From positions 620,001 through 684,000 of the forward strand of contig CAVTRI010000002.1 in the NCBI GenBank assembly GCA_963737075.1: a stretch of DNA of 64,000 bases, in the 5' to 3' direction. Position 1 is the first letter of the stretch, and every line of letters begins with the position of its first letter. A program made the position numbers and the translations under genes. The notes under the pieces are model-generated. The model had not been told where the DNA came from. It made no database searches and saw nothing but the letters and a program-made list of their open reading frames with translations. Positions 16,201 through 23,925 of the stretch are shown here, in pieces. This stretch comes from CAVTRI01 sp963737075. GTDB taxonomy: Bacteria; Actinomycetota; Acidimicrobiia; Acidimicrobiales; Palsa-688.

Positions 16201-16923
16201 CTATGCGTCCTTGCGCTCGAGCACCAAGAACGCCGCCCCCAGCACCACGGCCACGAACAGGACCATGACTCCGAACCCGGACCAGGCGGCCATGGTGTGC
16301 GAGTCACGAGTCACCGCTGCAATCTGCTGGCCGGCGTTGGTCGGCCAGTACTGCTCGATCGGCTGCTGCCACGAGGTGGGCAGGGCGTTAGCAATCCCGG
16401 GCAGGACAAAGAGAATGGCGACCAGCGTCGAGATGGCCGCCGCCGCGTGCCGGAGCAGCGTCCCGACTCCAAGCCCGAGCAGGCCGAGGGCAGCGAGATA
16501 CAGACCACCGCCGATGACCGCTCGAAGGACGTCCGGGTCTCCGAGCGACGCGCTCGGGGCTTGACCTTTGAGGATCGCCTGGCCGATCCCAAACGCTATG
16601 AAGGCCATGATCTCACCCGCGACCAAGGAGACTGTGGTGAACACGACGGCCTTGGCGGCCAGCACCCGGCCCCGCCGGGGCACGGCCGCGAGTGTCGTCC
16701 GGATCATCCCCGTGGAGTACTCGGAGGTGATCACCATGATCCCGAGGACGGCGAAGGCCAACTGGGCCAGAGCGAAGGCGGTGAAGCTGACACTGGTCGG
16801 GTCCCAGTGGATGTGCGCGCCTGGGTCCTGGGAGTAGTGGTTGGCCCGCAGAGCGGTGATCAGGGCACCCAAGCCGATAGCCAGCACGGCGGCGATGGCC
16901 AGGGACCAAAACGAGGAGCGCAC
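16201..16923 (-). CDS. ABC-2 type transporter permease (N-terminus apparently frameshifted)
   Basis: 240 residues from GTG 16923 with six hydrophobic segments; ITSEYSTGMIRTTLAAVPRRG is the conserved coupling region of ABC-2 permeases and the C-terminus ends in a charged ERKDA tail. Upstream, the same frame reads VATFGDVLRSEWTKFRTVRS, the normal cytosolic N-terminus of such proteins, but has no start codon. The likely start is ATG 17024 (MSATVTLPGQPP) in another frame, so an indel near 16970-16990 seems to separate the two. Partner of the ATPase gene immediately upstream in transcription. Confidence 0.7.
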   Translation of the reverse strand: MRSSFWSLAIAAVLAIGLGALITALRANHYSQDPGAHIHWDPTSVSFTAFALAQLAFAVLGIMVITSEYSTGMIRTTLAAVPRRGRVLAAKAVVFTTVSLVAGEIMAFIAFGIGQAILKGQAPSASLGDPDVLRAVIGGGLYLAALGLLGLGVGTLLRHAAAAISTLVAILFVLPGIANALPTSWQQPIEQYWPTNAGQQIAAVTRDSHTMAAWSGFGVMVLFVAVVLGAAFLVLERKDA

Positions 16924-17061
16924 GGTCCGAAACTTCGTCCATTCGGAGCGCAGGACGTCCCCGAAGGTGGCGACGCGGCCGGCCCGGCGGGCGGCTGGCC
17001 AGGGAGCGTGACGGTCGCGCTCATGGGGCCACCACCACTCGGGACCGGCCTCCCGGGCCGC

Positions 17062-18000
17062 TCATCGGGCCGCCACCTCTGTCGAGGTCGAGGGCGAGGC
17101 CGTCGCCTGGAACTCCACGCTGTCGCCGGTCAGCTCCATAAAAACCTCCTCCAGGGATGCCCGCTGGGGCGTGAGCTCGTGCAGAACCAGCCGGTTGGCA
17201 GCTGCCAGCTCGCCGATGGCCGCGCTGTCCATGCCCCGCACCTCGAGCGCTCCGTCGGTCCCCGGCTGGACCGTCGCCCCGGCTTCTCCCAGCCGTGCGC
17301 TCAGGGCGTCCATGTCCGGTGAGCGGACGAGGACCGACTGCGGCCCGCCGCCGTCAACGAACTCGGTGACCCCGGTGTCGGCGATCAGCTTCCCTCGGCC
17401 GATGACAATCAGGTGGTCGGCAGTGAGGGCCATCTCGCTCATGAGGTGACTCGACACGAACACGGTCCGGCCCTCGGTGGCCAGGGAGCGCATGAGATGA
17501 CGGACCCAAACGATGCCCTCGGGGTCCAGGCCGTTGACTGGCTCGTCGAACATCAGGACCCCGGGGTCGCCGAGCAGCGCGGCCGCGATCCCGAGGCGCT
17601 GGCTCATACCGAGCGAGAACTCGCCGCAGCGCCGGCGAGCCGCGGACTCGAGCCCCACGATGCCGAGCACCTCCTTCACGCGGCGCCTGGGGATCCCGTT
17701 GCTCTGGGCCAGGCACAGCAGGTGGTTGTACGCCCTCCGGCCGCCGTGAACCGCTTTGGCGTCAAGCAGCGCCCCGACCTCGTGCAGGGGGATGGGCAGC
17801 TCCCGGTAGCGCTGGCCGGCGACGGTCACCGCGCCCTTCGAGGGCATGTCAAGCCCGAGGATCAGCCGCATGGTGGTGGTCTTGCCCGCTCCGTTGGGCC
17901 CCAGGAACCCCGTCACCCGGCCTGGCTGGACCGTGAAGCTGAGGTTGTCCACCGCGACGATCGGGCCGAAGTGCTTCGAGAGGTTCTGTGCCTCGATCAT
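17062..18000 (-). CDS. ABC transporter ATP-binding protein (exporter type)
   Basis: 312 residues. Walker A GPNGAGKTTT, signature FSLGMSQRLGIAAALLG, Walker B VLMFDEPVNGLDP and switch SSHLMSEM identify a CcmA/BcrA-like ATPase of ABC-2 exporters. The ~80-residue C-terminal region after the switch is the regulatory extension seen in the drug and lantibiotic exporter group. It pairs with the permease at 16201. ATG 18000 is preceded by AAAGGAGCGTC. It is divergent from a second exporter ATPase at 18118, 117 bases away. Confidence 0.85.
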   Translation of the reverse strand: MIEAQNLSKHFGPIVAVDNLSFTVQPGRVTGFLGPNGAGKTTTMRLILGLDMPSKGAVTVAGQRYRELPIPLHEVGALLDAKAVHGGRRAYNHLLCLAQSNGIPRRRVKEVLGIVGLESAARRRCGEFSLGMSQRLGIAAALLGDPGVLMFDEPVNGLDPEGIVWVRHLMRSLATEGRTVFVSSHLMSEMALTADHLIVIGRGKLIADTGVTEFVDGGGPQSVLVRSPDMDALSARLGEAGATVQPGTDGALEVRGMDSAAIGELAAANRLVLHELTPQRASLEEVFMELTGDSVEFQATASPSTSTEVAAR

Positions 18001-18117
18001 GACGCTCCTTTGGGGGGTGCCTTTCCATTGTTGCGCCAGCTGGGAGAAGGCGCATCCCGCCTGAGGATGAATTCCCGATCCTGCCGCAGTAGGAGGCCGC
18101 GGTACCGTCGGCGGGCC

Positions 18118-19026
18118 ATGCCACCCGCCATCGAGGTCGAAGGGCTCGTCGTCCGCTACGGCCCGGTCGTCGCGGTGGCTGGCGTCGACTTGCGTGCCGA
18201 CGCCGGCGAGGTTGTTGCGCTCCTAGGGCCCAACGGGGCGGGCAAGACGAGCACCGTCGAGACGCTCGAGGGCTACCGTCGGCGCGACGCCGGCGACGTC
18301 CGAGTGCTCGGTATCGACCCGCAGACCCACCATCGGGCTCTGACACCACGAATCGGCGTGATGCTCCAGCGGGGCGGCGTCTATCCCGGCATGACCCCGA
18401 GCGACGCCCTGCGCCTGTTCGCCAGTTTCTACGAAGACCCTGAGGATCCGGCAAAGCTGCTCGCCCACGTCGGCCTCGAGAGCATCGCCCGCCGCCAGTG
18501 GCGGCGCCTGTCCGGCGGCGAGCAGCAACGCCTTTCCCTGGCTCTGGCCCTGATCGGCCGGCCGGAAGTGGCGTTCCTGGACGAGCCCACTGCGGGCGTC
18601 GATCCCCAGGGCCGGCTCGCCATTCGCCGCGTGATCGCCGGCCTGCGGACCGCCGGGACCTGCGTGCTGCTCACCACCCACGAACTCGACGAAGCCGAGC
18701 GCCTGGCCGACCGGATCTTCATCCTCGACCGCGGCCGGGTCGTCGCCAGCGGCACTCCGGCCGAGCTGATGACGGCCGGCCGGGGCGACGAAGTGCGCTT
18801 CGGGGCGCCTCCGGGCCTGGACGTCGCGTCACTGGCGGCTTCGCTCGGCGCGCCGGTCCGGGAGGCCCAGCCGGGGGAGTATGTGCTCGCGGCGCCGGGG
18901 GAACCGGCCACGCTGGCCGCCCTGACCGCGTGGCTAGCCGAGCGGGATCTGCCGCTAGCCGACCTGCGGGTGGGCCGACAGCGACTGGAGGACGTGTTTC
19001 TGCGCCTGACCGGAGACTCGATGTGA
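18118..19026 (+). CDS. ABC transporter ATP-binding protein
   Basis: 302 residues from ATG 18118. Walker A GPNGAGKTST, signature LSGGEQQRLSLALALIG, Walker B VAFLDEPTAGVDPQ, switch TTHELDEAERL. The C-terminal RQRLEDVFLRLTGDS motif is the conserved tail of this exporter family. The stop overlaps the permease GTG by 4 bases (GTGA). In many actinobacteria this ATPase-permease pair lies beside the haem A genes ctaB and ctaA, as here, so a link to cytochrome oxidase biogenesis is possible though unproven. Confidence 0.85.
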   Translation: MPPAIEVEGLVVRYGPVVAVAGVDLRADAGEVVALLGPNGAGKTSTVETLEGYRRRDAGDVRVLGIDPQTHHRALTPRIGVMLQRGGVYPGMTPSDALRLFASFYEDPEDPAKLLAHVGLESIARRQWRRLSGGEQQRLSLALALIGRPEVAFLDEPTAGVDPQGRLAIRRVIAGLRTAGTCVLLTTHELDEAERLADRIFILDRGRVVASGTPAELMTAGRGDEVRFGAPPGLDVASLAASLGAPVREAQPGEYVLAAPGEPATLAALTAWLAERDLPLADLRVGRQRLEDVFLRLTGDSM

Positions 19027-19793
19027 CAGCGGTCGAACCAAGCCCGAGCGTCGCACGTCCGAGGTTGAGGCCGTGGAAGGCCCAGACCGCGGCGGAGCTG
19101 CGCCTGACACTCCAGCGAGGGGAATCCGTCCTGCTGACGCTGGCGATCCCGGTGTTCCTGCTGGTGTTCTTCTCTCTCGTTGACGTCCTGCCGAAACCGT
19201 CGGGCATCCACCACGCGGTCGACTTCTTGGCCCCGGGGATTCTGGCGTTGGCGGTGATGTCCACGGCGATGGTCAGCCTGGGGATCGCCACCGGGTTCGA
19301 GCGCCAGTACGGCGTGCTGAAGCGGCTGGGCTCCACGCCGCTCGGGCGGCCGGCACTTCTTGCGGCCAAGACGGCTGCAATCGGCACTGTCGAGGCGCTG
19401 CAGGTCGTGGTCATCGTCGTTGTGGCCCTGACCTTGGGGTGGAGCCCCGACGGGACGTGGGCGCTGGCGATCCCGGCTGTGATCCTGGCCACGGTGGCCT
19501 TCGCGGGGCTCGGCCTCTTGATGGCGGGGACCCTTCGCGCGGAGGTGACGCTGGCCGCTGCCAACGGGCTCTACCTGGTGCTGCTCCTGCTGGGCGGGAT
19601 GGTGTTCCCGCTGTCCAAGCTGCCCAGCGGCCTGCGAGGGCTGGCGGAGGCGCTGCCGGCCGGGGCGCTGTCAGACGCGCTGCACGGCGCGCTCACTGCG
19701 GGTGCGTCGGTCCCGGGCCGGGCGTGGTGGGTGCTCCTGGCCTGGGCGATGGCGGCGCCGCTGGCTGCCGCGCTCACCTTCCGGTGGGAATGA
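19023..19793 (+). CDS. ABC-2 type transporter permease
   Basis: 256 residues from GTG 19023, within the stop codon of the ATPase gene. Six helices; GFERQYGVLKRLGSTPLGR is the cytosolic coupling segment, and LLGGMVFPLSKLPSGLRGLAEALPAGALSDAL (read as successive short blocks) is the conserved C-terminal half of ABC-2 permeases. It converges with ctaB, whose stop is 7 bases away on the other strand. Confidence 0.85.
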   Translation: MTAVEPSPSVARPRLRPWKAQTAAELRLTLQRGESVLLTLAIPVFLLVFFSLVDVLPKPSGIHHAVDFLAPGILALAVMSTAMVSLGIATGFERQYGVLKRLGSTPLGRPALLAAKTAAIGTVEALQVVVIVVVALTLGWSPDGTWALAIPAVILATVAFAGLGLLMAGTLRAEVTLAAANGLYLVLLLLGGMVFPLSKLPSGLRGLAEALPAGALSDALHGALTAGASVPGRAWWVLLAWAMAAPLAAALTFRWE

Positions 19794-19800
19794 GGCGAAA

Positions 19801-20706
19801 TCAGTGGAAGATCAGCTGGTCTACCGCCATCGCCGCGAAAAGCAGGGTCACGTAGCTGATGGACCAGTGAAAGAGCCGCATCGCTCGCGCTTCGTCCGGT
19901 CGGCGGTACAGGTCGGCCGCGAACCCGCAGAACACCCCGCCGAGGATCGCGGCCGCAGCCCAGTACAGGGGGCCCATGGCGGCAACAGCGGCGAACGCCA
20001 GCGACACGCCCCACACCGCCGCCGAGTAGGCGAGGATCTGGGCCGCCGTCCGTTTGAAGGTGGCTACCACCGGCATCATCGGCACGTGCACCGAGCGATA
20101 GTCGTCCCGGTAGCGAATGGCCAGCGCCCAGAAGTGGGGCGGTGTCCACACGAAGATCAAGGCGAACAGGACGACCGGCGCCCAGCTGACGCTGCCCCGG
20201 ACCGCCGCCCAACCGACGAGCACCGGCACGGCGCCCGCGGCACCCCCGATGACAATGTTCTGCCGGGACGTGCGCTTCAACCACAAGGTGTACACGAACA
20301 CGTAGAACAACGTGGCGCTCACGGCGAGCACCGCTGACAGCAGGTTCACCGCCGCCCAGAGCTCGGCGAACGCCACCACTTCCAAGGTGACCGCGAACGC
20401 CAGGGCAGCGCCGGGCGTGACGACCCCCGTCACCAGCGGGCGACCTGCGGTGCGGCGCATCACGGCGTCGATGTCCCGGTCGACATACATGTTGATCGCG
20501 TTGGCCCCGCCGGCAGCGAGTGTGCCGCCAGCCACGGTGGCGACCATCAACCACACTCCAGGAAGCCCACGGGCAGCGACGAACATGGTCGGCAGCGTCG
20601 TGACAAGGAGCAACTCGATGATCCGAGGTTTGGTGAGCGCCACGTACCCGCCGACACGAGCCCCCCAGGAGGGCGCGGACGGTACGTCCTGGAGGAGGGT
20701 GCTCAC
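19801..20706 (-). CDS. ctaB: Protohaem IX farnesyltransferase (haem O synthase)
   Basis: 301 residues, nine predicted helices. UbiA-type Asp-rich motifs are intact: NAINMYVDRDIDAVM followed by RTAGRPL for prenyl diphosphate binding, and YRDDYRSVHVPMMP as the second motif. The enzyme attaches farnesyl to haem B at the membrane to make haem O, the precursor of haem A for aa3-type cytochrome c oxidase. It is divergent from ctaA, 61 bases apart, so the two steps share a regulatory region. Confidence 0.93.
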   Translation of the reverse strand: MSTLLQDVPSAPSWGARVGGYVALTKPRIIELLLVTTLPTMFVAARGLPGVWLMVATVAGGTLAAGGANAINMYVDRDIDAVMRRTAGRPLVTGVVTPGAALAFAVTLEVVAFAELWAAVNLLSAVLAVSATLFYVFVYTLWLKRTSRQNIVIGGAAGAVPVLVGWAAVRGSVSWAPVVLFALIFVWTPPHFWALAIRYRDDYRSVHVPMMPVVATFKRTAAQILAYSAAVWGVSLAFAAVAAMGPLYWAAAAILGGVFCGFAADLYRRPDEARAMRLFHWSISYVTLLFAAMAVDQLIFH

Positions 20707-20767
20707 CGCCGCCGAGACTACGGCAGCGTCCCCAAGGCGGACAAAGCGGCCCTAGCATGGGCCTGCC

Positions 20768-21739
20768 ATGGGAGGTTTTCGGCGCGCCTGGAGCGTGGTT
20801 CGCGAGCGTCAGCTGAGCCCCGACCGCTTCCGGCTGGTGACCGCCCTCGCTGTTTGGGCGATGGTGCTGGTGATCGTCAGCGGCGCCGCGGTACGGCTCA
20901 CCGGGAGCGGTCTGGGCTGCGCCGACTGGCCCAATTGCACCAACACCGACGTGGTGGCACCCTTGCAGTTCCACGCCTGGGTGGAGTTCGGCAACCGGTT
21001 GATCAACGCGTTCGTCACCGTGGCCGCGTTCGGGGCGCTCGGCGCCGCGCTCCTCCGGGCGCCCCGGCGGCGGGACCTGACGTTCCTGTCCGCCGGGCTC
21101 CTCCTCGGCCTGGTCGCCGAGGTAGCGCTGGGCGCCGTGGTGGTCGGCAGCGGCCTGTCCCCGGGCTGGGTCACCGTCCACTTCCTGCTCGGGATGGTGA
21201 TCCTGGCGGACGCCGTGATCCTGCATCACCGGGCCGGCCAGCCCGACACCGCGGGCCCCCAACGCCGACGGGTCTCGCGCGACCAGCTGGTCCTCGGCCG
21301 ACTTCTGCTGCTGAACGCGGCCGTGGTCATCGTCCTGGGGACGATCGTGACGTCGACCGGTCCGCATGGGGGGGACCCGAAGGCACCTCGGTTTGGCTTT
21401 TCCCTGCATCATGTGGCGCAGATGCACGGCACTTCGGTCGAGGTGTTCCTCGCCTTGTGCTGCCTGACCTTGTGGCGGCTGGTCCAGACCGGTGCACCCC
21501 CCGACGTGCTGCGACGGGCCCAGGTCCTGTTGCTGGTTCTGATTGCGCAGGGCGCGATCGGCTACGCCCAGTACCTTTCGGGTGATCCCGCTTGGGTCGT
21601 GCAGCTGCACATCATCGGCGCGATCGCCGTCCTGATCGCGGTGCTGGGCTTCAACCTGGTGCTCACTGGCAGGCCGGTACCCGTGCCCACTTCCGCGCCC
21701 GTCACCGACCAAGCCACCGAGCCCGCGCTCACTCCGTAG
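20768..21739 (+). CDS. ctaA: Haem A synthase (COX15/CtaA)
   Basis: 323 residues with eight predicted helices in two four-helix halves. Conserved features: VRLTGSGLGCADWPNC with the extracellular Cys pair, HAWVEFGNRLINA, WVTVHFLLG and in the second half HHVAQMHGTSVEV and VVQLHIIGAIAV, supplying the haem-ligating His residues. It oxidises the haem O methyl group to the formyl of haem A. ClpS follows after 8 bases. Divergent from ctaB. Confidence 0.92.
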   Translation: MGGFRRAWSVVRERQLSPDRFRLVTALAVWAMVLVIVSGAAVRLTGSGLGCADWPNCTNTDVVAPLQFHAWVEFGNRLINAFVTVAAFGALGAALLRAPRRRDLTFLSAGLLLGLVAEVALGAVVVGSGLSPGWVTVHFLLGMVILADAVILHHRAGQPDTAGPQRRRVSRDQLVLGRLLLLNAAVVIVLGTIVTSTGPHGGDPKAPRFGFSLHHVAQMHGTSVEVFLALCCLTLWRLVQTGAPPDVLRRAQVLLLVLIAQGAIGYAQYLSGDPAWVVQLHIIGAIAVLIAVLGFNLVLTGRPVPVPTSAPVTDQATEPALTP

Positions 21740-21747
21740 CTACTGCC

Positions 21748-22041
21748 GTGCCCACCGCCGCCCCGGTCGAGATCGAACAACCAGAGGTCATCGAGGTCAT
21801 CGACCTCGACCGGCCGTGGAAGGTGATCGTCTGGAACGACCCGATCAACCTGATGAGCTACGTGACCTTCGTGCTGCAGAAGTTGTTCGGCTACAGCCGC
21901 GACAGGGCCCACAAGTTGATGATGGACGTGCACACCAAGGGCAAGGCGGTGGTCTCGCACGGGCCCAGAGAGAAGGCCGAGCTGGACGTGTTTCGCCTGC
22001 ACGAGCACGGGTTGTGGGCGACGATGCAGCACGACGACTGA
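21748..22041 (+). CDS. clpS: ATP-dependent Clp protease adaptor ClpS
   Basis: 97 residues from GTG 21748. The core PWKVIVWNDPINLMSYVTFVLQKLFGYS and AHKLMMDVHTKGKAVVSHGPREKAE are diagnostic. The Asn-Asp of WNDP and the following hydrophobic pocket bind N-end-rule residues and pass substrates to ClpAP/ClpCP. The DUF2017 gene begins 4 bases after the stop, an association common in actinobacteria. Confidence 0.92.
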   Translation: MPTAAPVEIEQPEVIEVIDLDRPWKVIVWNDPINLMSYVTFVLQKLFGYSRDRAHKLMMDVHTKGKAVVSHGPREKAELDVFRLHEHGLWATMQHDD

Positions 22042-22045
22042 CACC

Positions 22046-22513
22046 ATGCTGTTCTCCAGGCCCCCTGTGCGACGCGACCGGCGCGGGCGGTATCAGGTCA
22101 ACCTGTCCGCCCCGGAACGACAGCTCCTCGCACTCCTTCCCGGCCAGCTGGCCGAGCTACTCGCCGAGCCTGACGATCCGGCCCTGCGGCGCCTCTTTCC
22201 CCCGGCGTATTCGGAACCGACCGACGCCGAGCACGAGGATGAATACCGGCGCCTCATGCAGGAGGACCTCCTCGAACGCCATCGGGCGGCGCTCGACACG
22301 CTGGCTCGCACCGCAGACGCCACACAGCTGAGCGAGGAGGAGCTGCTGGCCTGGCTGCATTCACTCAACAGTCTGCGCCTGGTCCTCGGGACCCGGCTCG
22401 ACGTCACCGAGGACGACGACCCGGCCGACACGTCCACCCCGGAGCGCCAGGTGTATCTGCTGCTCGGGTGGCTGGAGGAGTCCGTGGTCGAGGCGTTAGC
22501 CGGCAACGCCTAG
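22046..22513 (+). CDS. DUF2017 family protein
   Basis: 155 residues, soluble, acidic and helical. YQVNLSAPERQLLALLPGQLAELL and the later LRLVLGTRLDVTEDD and VYLLLGWLEESVVEAL match the actinobacterial DUF2017 family. Function is unknown; the invariant position behind clpS suggests a role near regulated proteolysis, which is inference from context only. Start ATG 22046 is 4 bases after clpS. Confidence 0.8.
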   Translation: MLFSRPPVRRDRRGRYQVNLSAPERQLLALLPGQLAELLAEPDDPALRRLFPPAYSEPTDAEHEDEYRRLMQEDLLERHRAALDTLARTADATQLSEEELLAWLHSLNSLRLVLGTRLDVTEDDDPADTSTPERQVYLLLGWLEESVVEALAGNA

Positions 22514-22558
22514 CCTCCTGCGCGGGCGAGGCCGGCGCGCAAATCGGGACGCGCCAAG

Positions 22559-22978
22559 ATGGGCGGCATGGACATCGAGGCCACTCTGGACTTTCTCCGC
22601 GCCAACCACCACGCAGTGCTGATCACCCGCAGGGAAAACGGTGACCCCCAGCCGTCCCCAGTTGTCGCCGGTGTCGACGAGCAGGGGCGAATCGCGATCT
22701 CCACCCGGGAGCCGGCCTACAAGGTCCGAAGCCTGCGTCGCGATCCGCGCGCCACGGTGTGCGCTTTCAGCGACAAGTTCTTCGGCCGTTGGGTGACTGT
22801 CGACGGCCGGGCGGAGATCGTGTCCCTGCCCGAGGCCATGGACGGCCTCATCGCCCTGTACCGCCAGATCGCCGGCGAGCACGGAGACTGGGACGACTAC
22901 CGTCAAGCCATGGAGCGCGAGCGCCGGGTGATCGTCGCCATCACCCCGGAGCGGGCGGGACCGGACCGCCAGGCGTGA
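22559..22978 (+). CDS. PPOX-class split-barrel flavin/F420-dependent protein
   Basis: 139 residues. LRANHHAVLITRRENGDPQPSPV and the block YKVRSLRRDPRATVCAFSDKFFGRWVTVDGRAEIV (shown as landmarks of strands 3-6) are typical of actinobacterial F420-dependent split-barrel reductases. The start may be ATG 22559 or, three codons later, ATG 22568. The stop overlaps the GTG of the next gene by 4 bases, so they are translated together. Substrate unknown. Confidence 0.78.
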   Translation: MGGMDIEATLDFLRANHHAVLITRRENGDPQPSPVVAGVDEQGRIAISTREPAYKVRSLRRDPRATVCAFSDKFFGRWVTVDGRAEIVSLPEAMDGLIALYRQIAGEHGDWDDYRQAMERERRVIVAITPERAGPDRQA

Positions 22979-23925
22979 GCGGCTTCGACGAGCGTCACAT
23001 CGATGGCGTCGGGGGCGTGGATCTCGCTGTGCGGATGCCGGTGGCCGGGCCCGAGCGGCCCGGCGGCGGAACCGCACAGAGCGGGGTGGCCGGGCCCGAG
23101 CGGCCCGGCGGCGAAGCCGCACAGAGCGGGGTGGCCGGGCCCGATCCCGCACGGCGGCCTGCCCTTCTGGTGCACGGCCTGTCCTCCAACGCCCGGCTAT
23201 GGGACGGCGTGGCCGCCCGGTTGGCCGCGGCGGGACACCCGGTGGCCGCCGTCGACCTGCGGGGACACGGTCGTTCGGGCAAGCCGGACTACGGCTATGA
23301 CTGGCCGACGCTGAGCGGCGACCTGCTCGCGGTCATCGCCGCTCTCGGCTGGTCTTCGCCTGTCGCGGCCGGGCAGAGCTTTGGCGGCAACCTCGTGCTC
23401 GAGCTCGCCGCCCGTCACCCCGACGCGCTTTCAGCCGCAGTGCTCGTCGACGGCGGCACCATCGAGCTCACCGACCGGTTCGCCGACTGGCCGACCTGTG
23501 AGGCGGCACTCGCCCCGCCGGTGCTGGACGGCACCTCCGCCGAGCGTTTCGAGTCGTTTCTTCGGCTGCGGCACGAGGACTGGTCGGACGAAGCCATCGC
23601 CGCCACCCTGGCGAACGTCGAGGTCCGTCCGGACGGGACGATCCGGCCCTGGCTGGGCCGCCAGCACCATCTGGCCTTGCTGCGCCTGCTGTGGGAACAC
23701 CATCCGTCAGAGCGCTGGGCGGCGCTGTCGATACCGGTGGTGCTGGTGCCGGCGGACGATCCGCAGGCGCCCGACGGCAGGTTTATGGCCGTCAAGCGGG
23801 AGGAGGTCGTTCGCGCCCAACAGGGCCTCGTGCGCTCGACGACCCGCTGGATCGTCGGCGACCACGACCTGCACGCCCAGCATCCCGACGAGGTGGCAGC
23901 CCTCATTGCGGGCAGCGCCCCGTGA
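22975..23925 (+). CDS. Alpha/beta hydrolase with N-terminal 15-residue tandem repeat
   Basis: 316 residues from GTG 22975. Residues about 20-55 consist of the repeat VAGPERPGG(G/E)(T/A)AQSG twice plus a partial third copy. The hydrolase fold follows: oxyanion region LVHGLSSNARLWDG, DLRGHGRSGKPDYGYDW, nucleophile elbow GQSFGG and a C-terminal GDHDLHAQHP containing the catalytic His. Similar proteins are haloalkane dehalogenase/esterase-like enzymes of unknown substrate. GTGA overlaps link it to both neighbours. Confidence 0.8.
   Translation: MSGFDERHIDGVGGVDLAVRMPVAGPERPGGGTAQSGVAGPERPGGEAAQSGVAGPDPARRPALLVHGLSSNARLWDGVAARLAAAGHPVAAVDLRGHGRSGKPDYGYDWPTLSGDLLAVIAALGWSSPVAAGQSFGGNLVLELAARHPDALSAAVLVDGGTIELTDRFADWPTCEAALAPPVLDGTSAERFESFLRLRHEDWSDEAIAATLANVEVRPDGTIRPWLGRQHHLALLRLLWEHHPSERWAALSIPVVLVPADDPQAPDGRFMAVKREEVVRAQQGLVRSTTRWIVGDHDLHAQHPDEVAALIAGSAP
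23041..23144 (+). repeat. In-frame 45-bp tandem repeat (2.3 copies)
   Basis: Unit 1 is 23041-23085 and unit 2 23086-23130, differing at only a few bases; unit 3 begins at 23131 and diverges after 14 bases. Each unit starts GTGGCCGGGCCCGAGCGGCC. Being 45 bases long it keeps the reading frame and adds 15 residues per copy to the hydrolase. Copy number could vary between strains through slippage. Confidence 0.85.

Noticed and set aside
15631..17322. A long plus-strand frame opposite the ABC-2 transporter genes
   Set aside because: Antisense to a recognisable permease and ATPase; the repeated VGGGTGG-type content comes from the DNA repeats.
19571..21712. A 713-codon minus-strand open frame over ctaB and ctaA
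   Set aside because: Antisense or out of frame to two well-conserved genes; no domain match and skewed composition.
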